A DNA stretch of 64,000 nt from Achromobacter arsenitoxydans SY8. GTDB lineage: Bacteria > Pseudomonadota > Gammaproteobacteria > Burkholderiales > Burkholderiaceae_B. The position numbers and the translations under genes are program-made. The notes below the pieces were generated by a model that saw nothing but the letters and a program-made list of their open reading frames with translations, did not search any database and was not told the DNA's origin. Location: assembly GCF_000236785.1 (NCBI RefSeq), contig NZ_AGUF01000010.1:1-64000 (forward strand), written 5' to 3'. Shown here in pieces: positions 34,666 to 42,862 of the stretch (position 1 is its first letter; each line of letters starts with the position of its first letter).

Positions 34666-35449
34666 AGTCGGGGGCTCCCAGATAAGCTTCGATCACCGCG
34701 GGGTCGGACTGGATTTCCCGCGGCGTGCCTTCGGCGATCTTGCGGCCCTGCACCAGCACATAGATGCGATGGCACAGTTCCATGACCACCGCCATGTGGT
34801 GTTCCACGAACAGCACGGAGATGCCGCGATGCGCGCGCAGCCGCTGCAGCAGCCGGCCCAGTTCGGCGCACTCCTCGCCGTTCAGCCCGGCCGCCGGTTC
34901 GTCCAGCAGCAGGATCTTCGGCCGGGTCGCGAAGCCGATCGCCACCCCCAGCAGCTTCTGGTGTCCGTACGCCAGCCCGCCCGCCGCGACGTGGCGGTAC
35001 GGGCCCAGGCCTGACAATTCCAGGATTTCGTCCACCTCCCGCGCCACGCGCAGCAGTCCCGCCCGGCGCTCGCGGGTGGTCACGGCATGGGTCCAAACGG
35101 ACCCCGGCAGGGTCGAAAGCGCGCCGCGCAACAGGTTCTGTTCCACCGTGGCGCTCTGGTAGACCGAAGTCGATTGGAAGGTGCGCGCCAGACCGCGCCG
35201 CACCACCGCGCTGGGCGCCATGCCCGTGATGTCGCCGCCTTCCAGCACGACCCGGCCGGCCGTGGGAATCAGGGTGCCGCTGATCAGGTTGAAGGCCGTG
35301 CTCTTGCCGGCCCCGTTGGGTCCGATCAGGCCCACCACCTCGTCGCGCGCCACGTGCAGGTCCAGGTCGCTGACGGCCTGCAGCCCGCCGAACCGCTTGG
35401 AAAGGCCGCGCACCTCAAGCAGCGGCTGGGATGTCGTTGGGTTCGTCAT
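34652..35449 (-). CDS. livG: Branched-chain-type ABC importer, ATPase LivG
   Basis: ATPase subunit of 265 residues. Walker A is GPNGAGKST, the signature region is the LivG-specific LAYGHQKLLGVAIGF, Walker B is ILLLDEPAAGLNGEE and the switch is FVEHHMAVVM. The chosen ATG at 35449 overlaps the livM stop by 4 bases; the open frame continues upstream only as an antisense-free artefact through livM. It pairs with LivF as the second ATPase. Confidence 0.93.
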   Translation of the reverse strand: MTNPTTSQPLLEVRGLSKRFGGLQAVSDLDLHVARDEVVGLIGPNGAGKSTAFNLISGTLIPTAGRVVLEGGDITGMAPSAVVRRGLARTFQSTSVYQSATVEQNLLRGALSTLPGSVWTHAVTTRERRAGLLRVAREVDEILELSGLGPYRHVAAGGLAYGHQKLLGVAIGFATRPKILLLDEPAAGLNGEECAELGRLLQRLRAHRGISVLFVEHHMAVVMELCHRIYVLVQGRKIAEGTPREIQSDPAVIEAYLGAPDYAHA

Positions 35450-36453
35450 GCCGATTTCCTTTTCTTGCCCGGCAGCCGCATGCCGGCCAGTCCTTGCGGC
35501 AGGAAGCGCAGCATGAGGATCAGCGCCACCCCGTACAGAATGTCCTGCGATTCCACCGCGCCGCGGAAGAACTCCGGCAGCGGCGTCATAACCAGCGCGC
35601 CGACCAGCCCGCCCAGCAAGTATCTGCGTCCGCCGACCACCATCATGATGATGAGCGCGACCGACAGGTGCATGTTGAACGACTCCGGCGAGATGTATCC
35701 CACGTAGTGCGCCAGCAGCGCCCCGCCCAGGCCGGCAAAGACGCTGGCCAGCGTGAAGGCGAACAGCTGCGTGCGCCGCACGCCGATGCCGCTGGATTCC
35801 GCCAGCGCCGGATTCTCGCCCACCGCATCCACGGCTTCGCCGGCCGGCGAGGCGTAGAACCAGCGGAAAAAGGCCAGCACGCCGATCGTGACAACCGCCG
35901 CCAGCGCGTAGAACGCCGCCTTGTCGGAGAACACGTAGCCCGCGATGGACGCCGGCGGGATATTGGTAATGCCGTTCGCGCCGCCCGTCACGTCCCCGAA
36001 CTCCAGCAGCACCAGCCGCAGCAGCTCGCCGAACGCAAAGGTCACCAGGACGAAGTAGACGCCCTGCAGCCGCAGCACGATGCGCCCCAGCAGATAGGCC
36101 ACGCACCCCGCGGCGATCATGGCGGCGGCCACGCCCACGACGAACGGCAGCCCCAGCCCCTTGACGCAAAACACCGAGGCATAGGCGCCCACACCGGCCA
36201 GCGCGCCATGGCACAGCGATATCTGCCCCGCCCTGGCCAGCACCGACAGCGAGGTCACGACAATGGCGTTGATGCAGATGAAAATGGCCAAGTGGTACGT
36301 GAAGGCCTGGTTCAGGAAGAACGGCACGCAGGCCAGCGCCGCCAGGCCCAGCAGGCTGGCCGCCCCCAAAGGCTGCGGCGCGGCGGCGCCGCGGATCAGG
36401 GTCTGCGCGGCGGCCGGAGAGACCGGCGGAAGAATGGCTTTGCTCATTTCCAT
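35446..36453 (-). CDS. livM: Branched-chain-type ABC importer, permease LivM
   Basis: Inner-membrane permease of 335 residues with about nine hydrophobic helices and the LivM motif LCHGALAGVGAYASV, then the cytoplasmic coupling loop ESSGIGVRRTQLFAFTLASVFAGLGG (in parts, SSGIGVRRTQL) that contacts the ATPases. GGAGG lies 8 bases before the ATG. It overlaps livG by 4 bases and follows livH after a single base, so the permease and ATPase genes are one translational unit. Confidence 0.92.
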   Translation of the reverse strand: MEMSKAILPPVSPAAAQTLIRGAAAPQPLGAASLLGLAALACVPFFLNQAFTYHLAIFICINAIVVTSLSVLARAGQISLCHGALAGVGAYASVFCVKGLGLPFVVGVAAAMIAAGCVAYLLGRIVLRLQGVYFVLVTFAFGELLRLVLLEFGDVTGGANGITNIPPASIAGYVFSDKAAFYALAAVVTIGVLAFFRWFYASPAGEAVDAVGENPALAESSGIGVRRTQLFAFTLASVFAGLGGALLAHYVGYISPESFNMHLSVALIIMMVVGGRRYLLGGLVGALVMTPLPEFFRGAVESQDILYGVALILMLRFLPQGLAGMRLPGKKRKSA

Positions 36454-36454
36454 C

Positions 36455-37318
36455 TCACGCCTCCGCCTTGCCCAGCAGCCCGGACGGCCGCAGCACCAGA
36501 ATGCCCATCACCAGCGCGAAGATCAGGATCTCCGCCAGGCTGTTGCTCATGAAGGAACTCGCCAGGCTCTCGGCCACGCCCAGCAGCAGGCTTGCCGCCG
36601 CGGCGCCCGGCACGCTGCCCAGCCCGCCCAGGATCACCACGATGAAGGCCTTGAGCAGCGGCGTGCTCCCGATGAAGGGCGACACCGAGAACAGCGGCGC
36701 CATCAGCGCCCCCGCGATCGCAGCGAGCCCCACGCCGATGCTGAATCCCAGCGGATACATGAGCTTGGCCCGCACGCCCTGCGCCGTCGCGATCTCCATG
36801 TCCTGCACCGCGGCGCGCAGAGCCTTGCCCTGCCGCGTGTGGATCAAGAAGACGTACAGCACCGCCAGCACGATCACCGAGCAGACGGCCACGTACAGCC
36901 GCGACGCCGGGATGATCACCGTTCCCAGCTGGAACACGCCTTCGGCGACCTGCGGCATGATCTGCGAATCCGGGCCGAACACCACCAGCGCCACCGCCTG
37001 CAGAATCATGGCCACGCCGATGGTCGCGATCATGCCGTTCAGCTCATCGTGGCGGAAGGGCTTGAGGACAGCCCATTCCACCACCCAGCCCAGCGCAGCC
37101 GTCACGACGAAGGCGCCCAGCAGCGCCAGCAGAAATGGCGCTTGCCAGTGGCTCATCAGCACATAGGTTGCGAACGCCCCCACCATATAGAACTGGCCGT
37201 GCGCAAAGTTGACGACGCGCATCACGCCGAACACCAGCGTGAACCCCACCGCCATCAGCAGGTAGAGCAGGCCGATGATGACGCCGTTCACCAGCGCCTG
37301 GGATAGCAAGTTGGACAT
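36455..37318 (-). CDS. livH: Branched-chain-type ABC importer, permease LivH
   Basis: Inner-membrane permease of 287 residues with eight or so helices. The family motif NFAHGQFYMVGAFATY near residue 37 and the coupling-loop region IATAQGVRAKLMYPLGFSIGVGLAAIAG (core AQGVRAKLMYPLGF) identify LivH. It forms the translocation channel with LivM. It starts 18 bases after the binding-protein gene. Confidence 0.92.
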   Translation of the reverse strand: MSNLLSQALVNGVIIGLLYLLMAVGFTLVFGVMRVVNFAHGQFYMVGAFATYVLMSHWQAPFLLALLGAFVVTAALGWVVEWAVLKPFRHDELNGMIATIGVAMILQAVALVVFGPDSQIMPQVAEGVFQLGTVIIPASRLYVAVCSVIVLAVLYVFLIHTRQGKALRAAVQDMEIATAQGVRAKLMYPLGFSIGVGLAAIAGALMAPLFSVSPFIGSTPLLKAFIVVILGGLGSVPGAAAASLLLGVAESLASSFMSNSLAEILIFALVMGILVLRPSGLLGKAEA

Positions 37319-37336
37319 GGGTATCCCTCCGCCCGC

Positions 37337-38512
37337 TTATTTCTGGATATCGACGCACTTGTCGATATCGCATCGCGCCACGGTGACTTCCTGGCCGTCG
37401 CGGACCTCGGAAATGAAGAACGGCGAGGCAACCTGGTGGTCGATGCCGTAGCGCGCCTTGCCGCTCCAGTTCACCACGCCCTGGATGCCCTTGTAGTCCT
37501 TCAGCTTGGCCAGTTCGTCGCGGACTCGTGTGCTGTCGGCCACGGTGCCCGCGTTCTGCATGGCCTTGAACAGCATGTGCGTGCCGTCGTAGAAGGCCGG
37601 GCTGAAGCCGTTCATCTTCTTGTTGTACTTGTCCTGGTAGCGCTGGGCGTAGCGCGCCACTTCCTTGTTGTCCGGATCCTGCAGGGACGTGACCATCATG
37701 CCTTCGGTCGCGGCCTTGCCGGCAACGGCCACGATCTCGGGCGTCGCCGGGCCGCCGTTGCGCACGATGGGCCCCTTGAAGCCAAGCTCGCGGGCCTGGC
37801 GCACGATCATGCCGGCCGTGGCCGGCGAGTTCCCGTCCAGCTCGATGGCGTCGATGCCTGCGCTGAGCATCCGGGTCAGCAGCGGCACCATGTCCACGCG
37901 CTGGCGCTCGAAGAATTCCTTGCTGGACAGCGCGGCGCCCGCCTTTTCATAGGCGCGGGCCAGGTCGCCGGAAATCTGCTGGCCGGATTCGTCATTGGGG
38001 AACAGGCCGCCCACCTTCTTCAGGTTGAAGCGCTTGACCAGCCACGCGATGATGGGCGGCGCCGTCTCTTCCGTCGTCAAGTTGGGCCGGAACGAATAGG
38101 GCTTTTCCGGGCTCAGCGCCTTGTTGGTGAAGCCCAGCGTCATGATGATGACCTTCTCGCGCTCGGTGACCGGCTGGACGGCCAGCGCCGGCGCCGATCC
38201 CATCGGCCCGATGATGTACTTCACCTTGTCGTCGCTGACCAGCCGGTTGGCGGCCGTCACCGCATCCGCGGACTGGTACTTGTCGTCGTAGGGGATGACG
38301 CTGATCTTGTACTTCTTGCCGCCCACCTCCAGGCCGCCCTGCGCGTTGATGTCGTCGGCCGCGAGTTCGGCGCCGTACAGCAGCGCCTGGCCCCAGGCCG
38401 CGCCCGCTCCCGACAAGGTCACCAGCGCGCCGATCTTCAGCGTGTCCTGCGCCATGGCTACCGCGGGCAGCGCTAGCGCGACGGGCAGCATCGCCTTGAA
38501 TATACGAATCAT
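37337..38512 (-). CDS. Periplasmic binding protein of the Liv-type importer
   Basis: Type I periplasmic binding protein of 391 residues. A signal peptide covers about residues 1-22 (ending AMAQ), then DTLKIGALVTLSGAGAAWGQ, the N-lobe opening typical for LivK-like proteins, and ASPFFISEVRDGQE near the C-terminus. AGGAGAGA lies just before the ATG. It selects the substrate for LivHMFG. It resembles the broad 'amide/aromatic acid' LivK-like group rather than E. coli LivK, whose leucine-binding residues I cannot place with confidence. It follows the DUF4387 gene by 83 bases. Confidence 0.92.
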   Translation of the reverse strand: MIRIFKAMLPVALALPAVAMAQDTLKIGALVTLSGAGAAWGQALLYGAELAADDINAQGGLEVGGKKYKISVIPYDDKYQSADAVTAANRLVSDDKVKYIIGPMGSAPALAVQPVTEREKVIIMTLGFTNKALSPEKPYSFRPNLTTEETAPPIIAWLVKRFNLKKVGGLFPNDESGQQISGDLARAYEKAGAALSSKEFFERQRVDMVPLLTRMLSAGIDAIELDGNSPATAGMIVRQARELGFKGPIVRNGGPATPEIVAVAGKAATEGMMVTSLQDPDNKEVARYAQRYQDKYNKKMNGFSPAFYDGTHMLFKAMQNAGTVADSTRVRDELAKLKDYKGIQGVVNWSGKARYGIDHQVASPFFISEVRDGQEVTVARCDIDKCVDIQK

Positions 38513-38595
38513 GTCTCTCTCCTGTGCTTTTTGTGTTGGCAGTGCTTGAACAGCAGGTGTCGTGCGCCTGAGCGGCCGTTGTCGGCAGCCTGGCG

Positions 38596-38907
38596 TCACA
38601 GGGGTATTTCGATATCCAGCAGGGGCGCATGCTGCTGCGCGCCGTATACGTCCACGTCGCCCACCGCGCCCGATGCCACCGGACGCGGCAGGGTCGCCTT
38701 CCAGGCGAGCGCCGGCGGATACTCGGTAAAGAGCACGTCCTCTTGCTGCACGCCATACAGCCGGGCGATCAGCGCGGCGCTGACGACGTCGGTGGCGCGC
38801 ACGCGCTCGAACAAGGCCGGATCATCGAACATGATGTCCAGCGTGATGGAAAACGGCCCAGCGTTCTTGCTCTTGCAGGCCTTGGCGATGTCTTTCAGCT
38901 TGGCCAC
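38596..38907 (-). CDS. DUF4387 family protein
   Basis: Small cytoplasmic protein of 103 residues without signal peptide or membrane helix. It reads as DUF4387: LKDIAKACKSKNAGPFSITLDIMF at the N-terminus (core KNAGPFSITLD), then RVRATDVVSAALIARLYG and VLFTEYPPALAWKATLPRP. Members are typically encoded beside AtuA/DUF1446 proteins, as here, where AtuA ends 15 bases upstream. The two may form a complex or act on the same substrate. No biochemical function can be stated from sequence. Confidence 0.85.
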   Translation of the reverse strand: MAKLKDIAKACKSKNAGPFSITLDIMFDDPALFERVRATDVVSAALIARLYGVQQEDVLFTEYPPALAWKATLPRPVASGAVGDVDVYGAQQHAPLLDIEIPL

Positions 38908-38922
38908 GTTGGCTCTCCCCGC

Positions 38923-40287
38923 TCAGACGGTTTCGTATTCGATGGGAAACAGGCTGAGCGGATCAGCCACCTTGATCACGTGCTGCATGAAGAATTCGTA
39001 GATCGGGCCGCGCTCGATATCCGACGGCGAGAACGGGAACGCCATGTTTCCTTCGCGGCACATGCGCCCCGGAAAGTCGGAATGCAGCAGCGTCACGCGC
39101 GCCAGCGACAGCGCCGCGTTGGCGATTTCCTGCGTTCTGCCCACGACTTCCGCGACGATGGCGAGCTCCTGCGGCCTGAAGCCGGGGTTCGGCTCCCAGG
39201 CTCCCATCACGCCGTGCGCGCCATACACCCTGAGCACCAGCTGCCAGTCTTCCGGCGCAATCCCCAGCGCCGCGACCTTGGTCGCCGTGGAGGCGCGCAC
39301 AAATTCCAGGAAGCTGTCGGTTTGGCCGATCAGGCCGGGATCGCGGGTGGCGGCGAAGGCCACCGCGCTGAACCCGGCGCGCCGCACGCCTTCCAGCTTG
39401 ATGGTGTAGGGCTCGGGGAGCCACTTCATGCCCGTGATCCGCACGCGGCGGTCCGACACCGCGCGGATTTCGCAGTCGCGCGTGTCCACGCATCCGCCCG
39501 GCTCGTAGCGCAGCACGGGGCTGGCGTTCTCGTGCAGCGCCTGCACCGCCACCGACAGCGGCGTGCAGCGCAACTCGGGATTGAGCGGCTCCGCCTCGAC
39601 ATAGTCCTGTCCCACCGTGACCATCAGGCAGTCGTGCTTCTTGGGAATCGCCGCATTGCACGCGCACTCCAGCATCTTGCCGGCGTACCAGGCGGGCGCC
39701 GCCGGGACGCCGTGATGCATGGCCAGCGCCACCCATGGCGCCGGGTCTGTGCCGCGCCCTCCCAGGATCACCTGCGCGCCCTCGGCCAGGGCCTGGCGAT
39801 ACGGTTCCGGGCCCATCATGCCGACAATGCGCACGGCCTGGCCGATATCTTCCGCAGTCAGGGCGCCCGCCGTGCCCAGGGCCCGGATGCGTTCTTCCGC
39901 CAGCGCCCGCTGAATGACTGCCGGATCCTGTTCGGCATGGATTAGCGCCATCTTGAAATGCAGGCCGTGTTCGCGGGCGATTTCGCGCACGATGTCGGCG
40001 CAGGCTTGCAGGTGCGGCTCGCCGCCCGCGCCGCCGCAGGTGCCGACCATCATCGGAATGCCGTTCGCGATCGCGGCGCGCAGCAATAGCGACAGATCGC
40101 GCTTCATCGCCATCCGGGAGTTCAGCGTCTTGCCGGACCCCAGGTAATGCGGACCGGGATCGCTGGAGCCGCCATCCACGCCTACCATGTGGGGCTTGAG
40201 CTCCATGGCGGCCTTGATGGAGGCTTCGGGAAACCCGTAGCCCAGGATGCCGCTGGCGGACATCATCCGCACGCTTGCATGTGTCAT
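38923..40287 (-). CDS. AtuA-like protein (DUF1446, acyclic terpene utilisation family)
   Basis: Protein of 454 residues of the family named for AtuA of the Pseudomonas citronellol/geraniol pathway. Recognisable blocks are the Gly-rich SASGILGYGFPEASIKAA opening, VGVDGGSSDPGPHYLGSGKT (core DGGSSDPGP), GTCGGAGGEPHL and VILGGRGTDPAPW. AtuA-type proteins are needed for acyclic terpenoid use, but their reaction is not firmly established. Here it pairs with DUF4387 and follows an FMN monooxygenase by 12 bases, so it likely acts soon after the oxygenation step. It has no cofactor motif that I can name. Confidence 0.87.
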   Translation of the reverse strand: MTHASVRMMSASGILGYGFPEASIKAAMELKPHMVGVDGGSSDPGPHYLGSGKTLNSRMAMKRDLSLLLRAAIANGIPMMVGTCGGAGGEPHLQACADIVREIAREHGLHFKMALIHAEQDPAVIQRALAEERIRALGTAGALTAEDIGQAVRIVGMMGPEPYRQALAEGAQVILGGRGTDPAPWVALAMHHGVPAAPAWYAGKMLECACNAAIPKKHDCLMVTVGQDYVEAEPLNPELRCTPLSVAVQALHENASPVLRYEPGGCVDTRDCEIRAVSDRRVRITGMKWLPEPYTIKLEGVRRAGFSAVAFAATRDPGLIGQTDSFLEFVRASTATKVAALGIAPEDWQLVLRVYGAHGVMGAWEPNPGFRPQELAIVAEVVGRTQEIANAALSLARVTLLHSDFPGRMCREGNMAFPFSPSDIERGPIYEFFMQHVIKVADPLSLFPIEYETV

Positions 40288-40299
40288 GTCGGTGGTCCT

Positions 40300-41664
40300 T
40301 TAGCGGCTGCCGCCCTTCCAGTCGCCGGCGCGCGGCCGACGCAGCCCCAGGTTGCCGCGCAGCGTGCCGCCGGCATATTCCTTGCGCACCAGTCCGCGCT
40401 TCTGCAGATGCGGGATGACGAGGCGCACGATATCCTCGTACGTGCCCGGCACGGCGGTCGCCGACAGCACGAAGCCGTCGCAGCCCTTGCTGAACCATTC
40501 CTCCATCATGTCGGCCACCTGCTCGCCGGTGCCGCAGAACACCGGCCCGTCGTTCAGCGTGCCGCGGCCGGAGGCCTCGACGAAATCGCGCACCGACGGA
40601 TTCTTCTTGCCGCTGACCTGCACCACTTTGTCCCGCAGGCTCTGCCAGGACATCGCGGCCAGTTCCGCGTCCGTGAAGGGCTGGTCGTAGGGGCGGCCCG
40701 AAAAGTCGATGTTGGCGGTCTCGCCGATCATCGTCAGCCCGTCGATCGGCCGCGACAGGGCGGCGATCATGTCGCGCTTTTCCCTGGCCAGGCTTTCCGT
40801 TTCCGCGGCGATGATCTTGACCTCGGCGGCGACCTTCAGATCATCGGGATTGCGCCCGGCCTTGGCCACGCCGTCCTTTAGCGCCTGGTACTGCTTGATG
40901 CCGCCTTCCAGCGTCGGATACTTGGCGAACACGACCTCCGCCCAGCGCGCTGCGAAGGCCAGCCCGCGGCCGCTCTGGCCCGCCTGCAGGATCACCGGGT
41001 TGCCTTGCGGAGAGCGTGGCACCGTCAGCGGCCCGCGCGACCGGAAGAAGCGGCCCTCGTGGTCCAGCCTGCGCACCTTGTCCGGGTCGGCGAAGAAGCC
41101 CTCTTCCTTGTCAGCGACGATGATGTCGTCTTCCCAGGTGTCCCAATGGCCCATCACCACTTCCATGAACTCGTCCGCGCGGTCGTAGCGCAGATCGTGC
41201 TCCAGGTGCTCGGTGTGGCCGAAGTTGGCGGCCTCGGAGTCGTTCATGGACGTGACCACGTTCCAGGCCACCCGCCCCTTCGTCATCAGATCCAGCGTGG
41301 CGAACAGGCGGGCCACGTGGAAGGGCTCGTAGTACGTCGTGGAATACGTGGCGCCCAGCCCGAGGTTGCGCGTGGCCATGGCCATCGCCATCAGCACGGC
41401 GGTCGGCTCCAGCTTCACGGCCCGCACGCCATTGCGCACGGTCTCGCGGTGGTTGCCGCCATAGATGTCCGGCATGGCCAGGCGGTCATCGAAGAACGCC
41501 ATGTCGAAGCGGCCGTCTTCCAGCGTGCGCGCAATGCGCTGGTAGTACTCGGGCGTCAGGTAGTCAGTCATGCTCGACGGATTTCTCCACGAGCCGACAT
41601 AGTTGGAACAATTCTGGGCTTGCAGGAAGGCCACCAGGGCCATTTGGCGGGAAGTTGTGCTCAT
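40300..41664 (-). CDS. FMN-dependent monooxygenase, NtaA/SnaA/DszA family (LLM class)
   Basis: Luciferase-like TIM-barrel monooxygenase of 454 residues, the length of NtaA, SnaA, DszA and alkanesulfonate-type members of this subclass. Landmarks are FDMAFFDDRLA, LGLGATYSTTYYEPFHVARLFATLD (core STTYYEPFHVAR), GRVAWNVVTSMNDSEAANFG and PVILQAGQSGRGLAFAARWAE, the last two binding FMN phosphate. It uses FMNH2 from a separate reductase, plausibly the product of the gene at 42863. The family carries out C-N, C-S or Baeyer-Villiger oxidations. It is the first gene of the 11-gene minus-strand operon. An alternative ATG lies at 41691. Confidence 0.92.
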   Translation of the reverse strand: MSTTSRQMALVAFLQAQNCSNYVGSWRNPSSMTDYLTPEYYQRIARTLEDGRFDMAFFDDRLAMPDIYGGNHRETVRNGVRAVKLEPTAVLMAMAMATRNLGLGATYSTTYYEPFHVARLFATLDLMTKGRVAWNVVTSMNDSEAANFGHTEHLEHDLRYDRADEFMEVVMGHWDTWEDDIIVADKEEGFFADPDKVRRLDHEGRFFRSRGPLTVPRSPQGNPVILQAGQSGRGLAFAARWAEVVFAKYPTLEGGIKQYQALKDGVAKAGRNPDDLKVAAEVKIIAAETESLAREKRDMIAALSRPIDGLTMIGETANIDFSGRPYDQPFTDAELAAMSWQSLRDKVVQVSGKKNPSVRDFVEASGRGTLNDGPVFCGTGEQVADMMEEWFSKGCDGFVLSATAVPGTYEDIVRLVIPHLQKRGLVRKEYAGGTLRGNLGLRRPRAGDWKGGSR

Positions 41665-41733
41665 GCTGTCCGATTTCCGGTTGGTTCGCATTGATGGCGA
41701 GGTGGCGTCAGTATTGGTGTCGACTCGGATATG

Positions 41734-41755
41734 CACAATTTCCGCGGCGTGATAC
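41734..41755. promoter_or_regulatory. Divergent promoter region with elements shared with the flavin reductase promoter
   Basis: In the 104-base gap between the monooxygenase and LysR genes, GCACAATTT (41734-41742) is followed by CGCGGCGTGATA (41744-41755). Both elements recur in front of the flavin reductase gene, as CGCGGCGTAATA (42722-42733) and ACACAATTTGTG (42747-42758). The order is swapped. Shared control by the LysR protein at 41769 is the simplest reading. Confidence 0.4.
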
Positions 41756-41768
41756 ATCTATAACCACA

Positions 41769-42704
41769 ATGAATCAATCAACCGACCGCCCAGCCCTCAC
41801 CCGGCTCGAACTCTCCGAACTGGAAACCTTTTTGTGGGTCGTGCGCGAAGGCAGCTTCAGCGACGCGGCCCGCAAGCTGCATCTATCCCAGCCTGCCGTC
41901 ACCAATCGCATCAAGCGGCTGGAAGACAAGCTGCGCACCAAGCTGCTGCAGCGGACCACGCGCCAGGTCACGGCCACGCCGGATGGCATCCGCCTGCGGG
42001 ACGCGGCCGAAGAGGCGCTGGCCGGCTTGCGCGACGTCATGCGCCAGTTTCAGAAAAGCGCGGAAACCGGGCGCCACCGCATCGTCGTGGCGTGCACGCC
42101 GATGCTGGCGGCGACGGTGCTGCCGCGCCTGATCCACGACTACCAGCAGCGCTACCCGGATATCCAGGTGGTGCTGCGCGACCTGCCCTACGCCCAGGTC
42201 GTGCAGGCGGTCACCCAGGACGCGGCGGACTTTGCCGTAGCGGCGCTGGATACCAAGCAGCGCGGGCTGCAGTTCCAGTCATTGGCCGAGGAAAAAGTGC
42301 TGCTCGTCGTGCCCGCCGGCCATCCGCTGGCCGCGCACGCCCGCGTCACGCTGTCGATGATCGCGCCCTACCGGATCATGTTCCTGGACCGCTACCTGTC
42401 GCTGCGCAAGCACCTGACCGAAGAGTTCGCCAAGCAGGGGCTGAGCTTCGAGCACACCACGGCGTCGACCCTGCCCACCCTGCTGGGCATGATCGACGCG
42501 GGCAACTGCGTCACCTTCCTGCCCCGCACCATGGTCCAGCGCAACGCGCAGTCTTCGCGTGTGCTCATCGAGATCCAGGACCTGGACGCCACCCGCCATT
42601 GGGGCTGCATCCTGTCGCGCCGGGCCGAACTGTCCGCCGCCGCCCAGGCTTTCAAGGAGTACCTGCGCAAGCACTTCCGGGAGCAGCTTGCCGAACCGGT
42701 CTGA
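41769..42704 (+). CDS. LysR-family regulator divergent from the monooxygenase operon
   Basis: Regulator of 311 residues. Helix-turn-helix at about 14-75 (LELSELETFLWVVREGSFSD, then LHLSQPAVTNRIKRLEDKL and RTTRQVTATPDG), then an effector domain beginning HRIVVACTPMLAATVLPRLI, a CysB/Cbl-like opening also seen in regulators of sulfur and aromatic catabolism. It is divergent from the FMN monooxygenase operon with 104 bases between the starts, and the flavin reductase gene follows downstream, so it is the prime candidate for controlling both. No clear Shine-Dalgarno precedes the ATG. Confidence 0.92.
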   Translation: MNQSTDRPALTRLELSELETFLWVVREGSFSDAARKLHLSQPAVTNRIKRLEDKLRTKLLQRTTRQVTATPDGIRLRDAAEEALAGLRDVMRQFQKSAETGRHRIVVACTPMLAATVLPRLIHDYQQRYPDIQVVLRDLPYAQVVQAVTQDAADFAVAALDTKQRGLQFQSLAEEKVLLVVPAGHPLAAHARVTLSMIAPYRIMFLDRYLSLRKHLTEEFAKQGLSFEHTTASTLPTLLGMIDAGNCVTFLPRTMVQRNAQSSRVLIEIQDLDATRHWGCILSRRAELSAAAQAFKEYLRKHFREQLAEPV

Positions 42705-42721
42705 CACCGGCGCATTCATAA

Positions 42722-42758
42722 CGCGGCGTAATAGACGCATACCGGAACACAATTTGTG
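42722..42758. promoter_or_regulatory. Putative LysR site before the flavin reductase gene
   Basis: CGCGGCGTAATA (42722-42733) and the near-palindrome CACAATTTGTG (42748-42758) lie about 105-140 bases before the flavin reductase ATG. Both resemble sequences in the divergent promoter at 41734-41755. A possible -10 element, TAGACT, follows at about 42778-42783. Confidence 0.35.
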
Positions 42759-42862
42759 GGCGGTTCCACGCCGCCCCTAGACTGGGCGCCATGCCAGGAC
42801 TGGCGCCGGCGGACCCCGTTTCCGCCGCCGGGCCGCTGGCATCCACGAAACAGGATGCGAGC

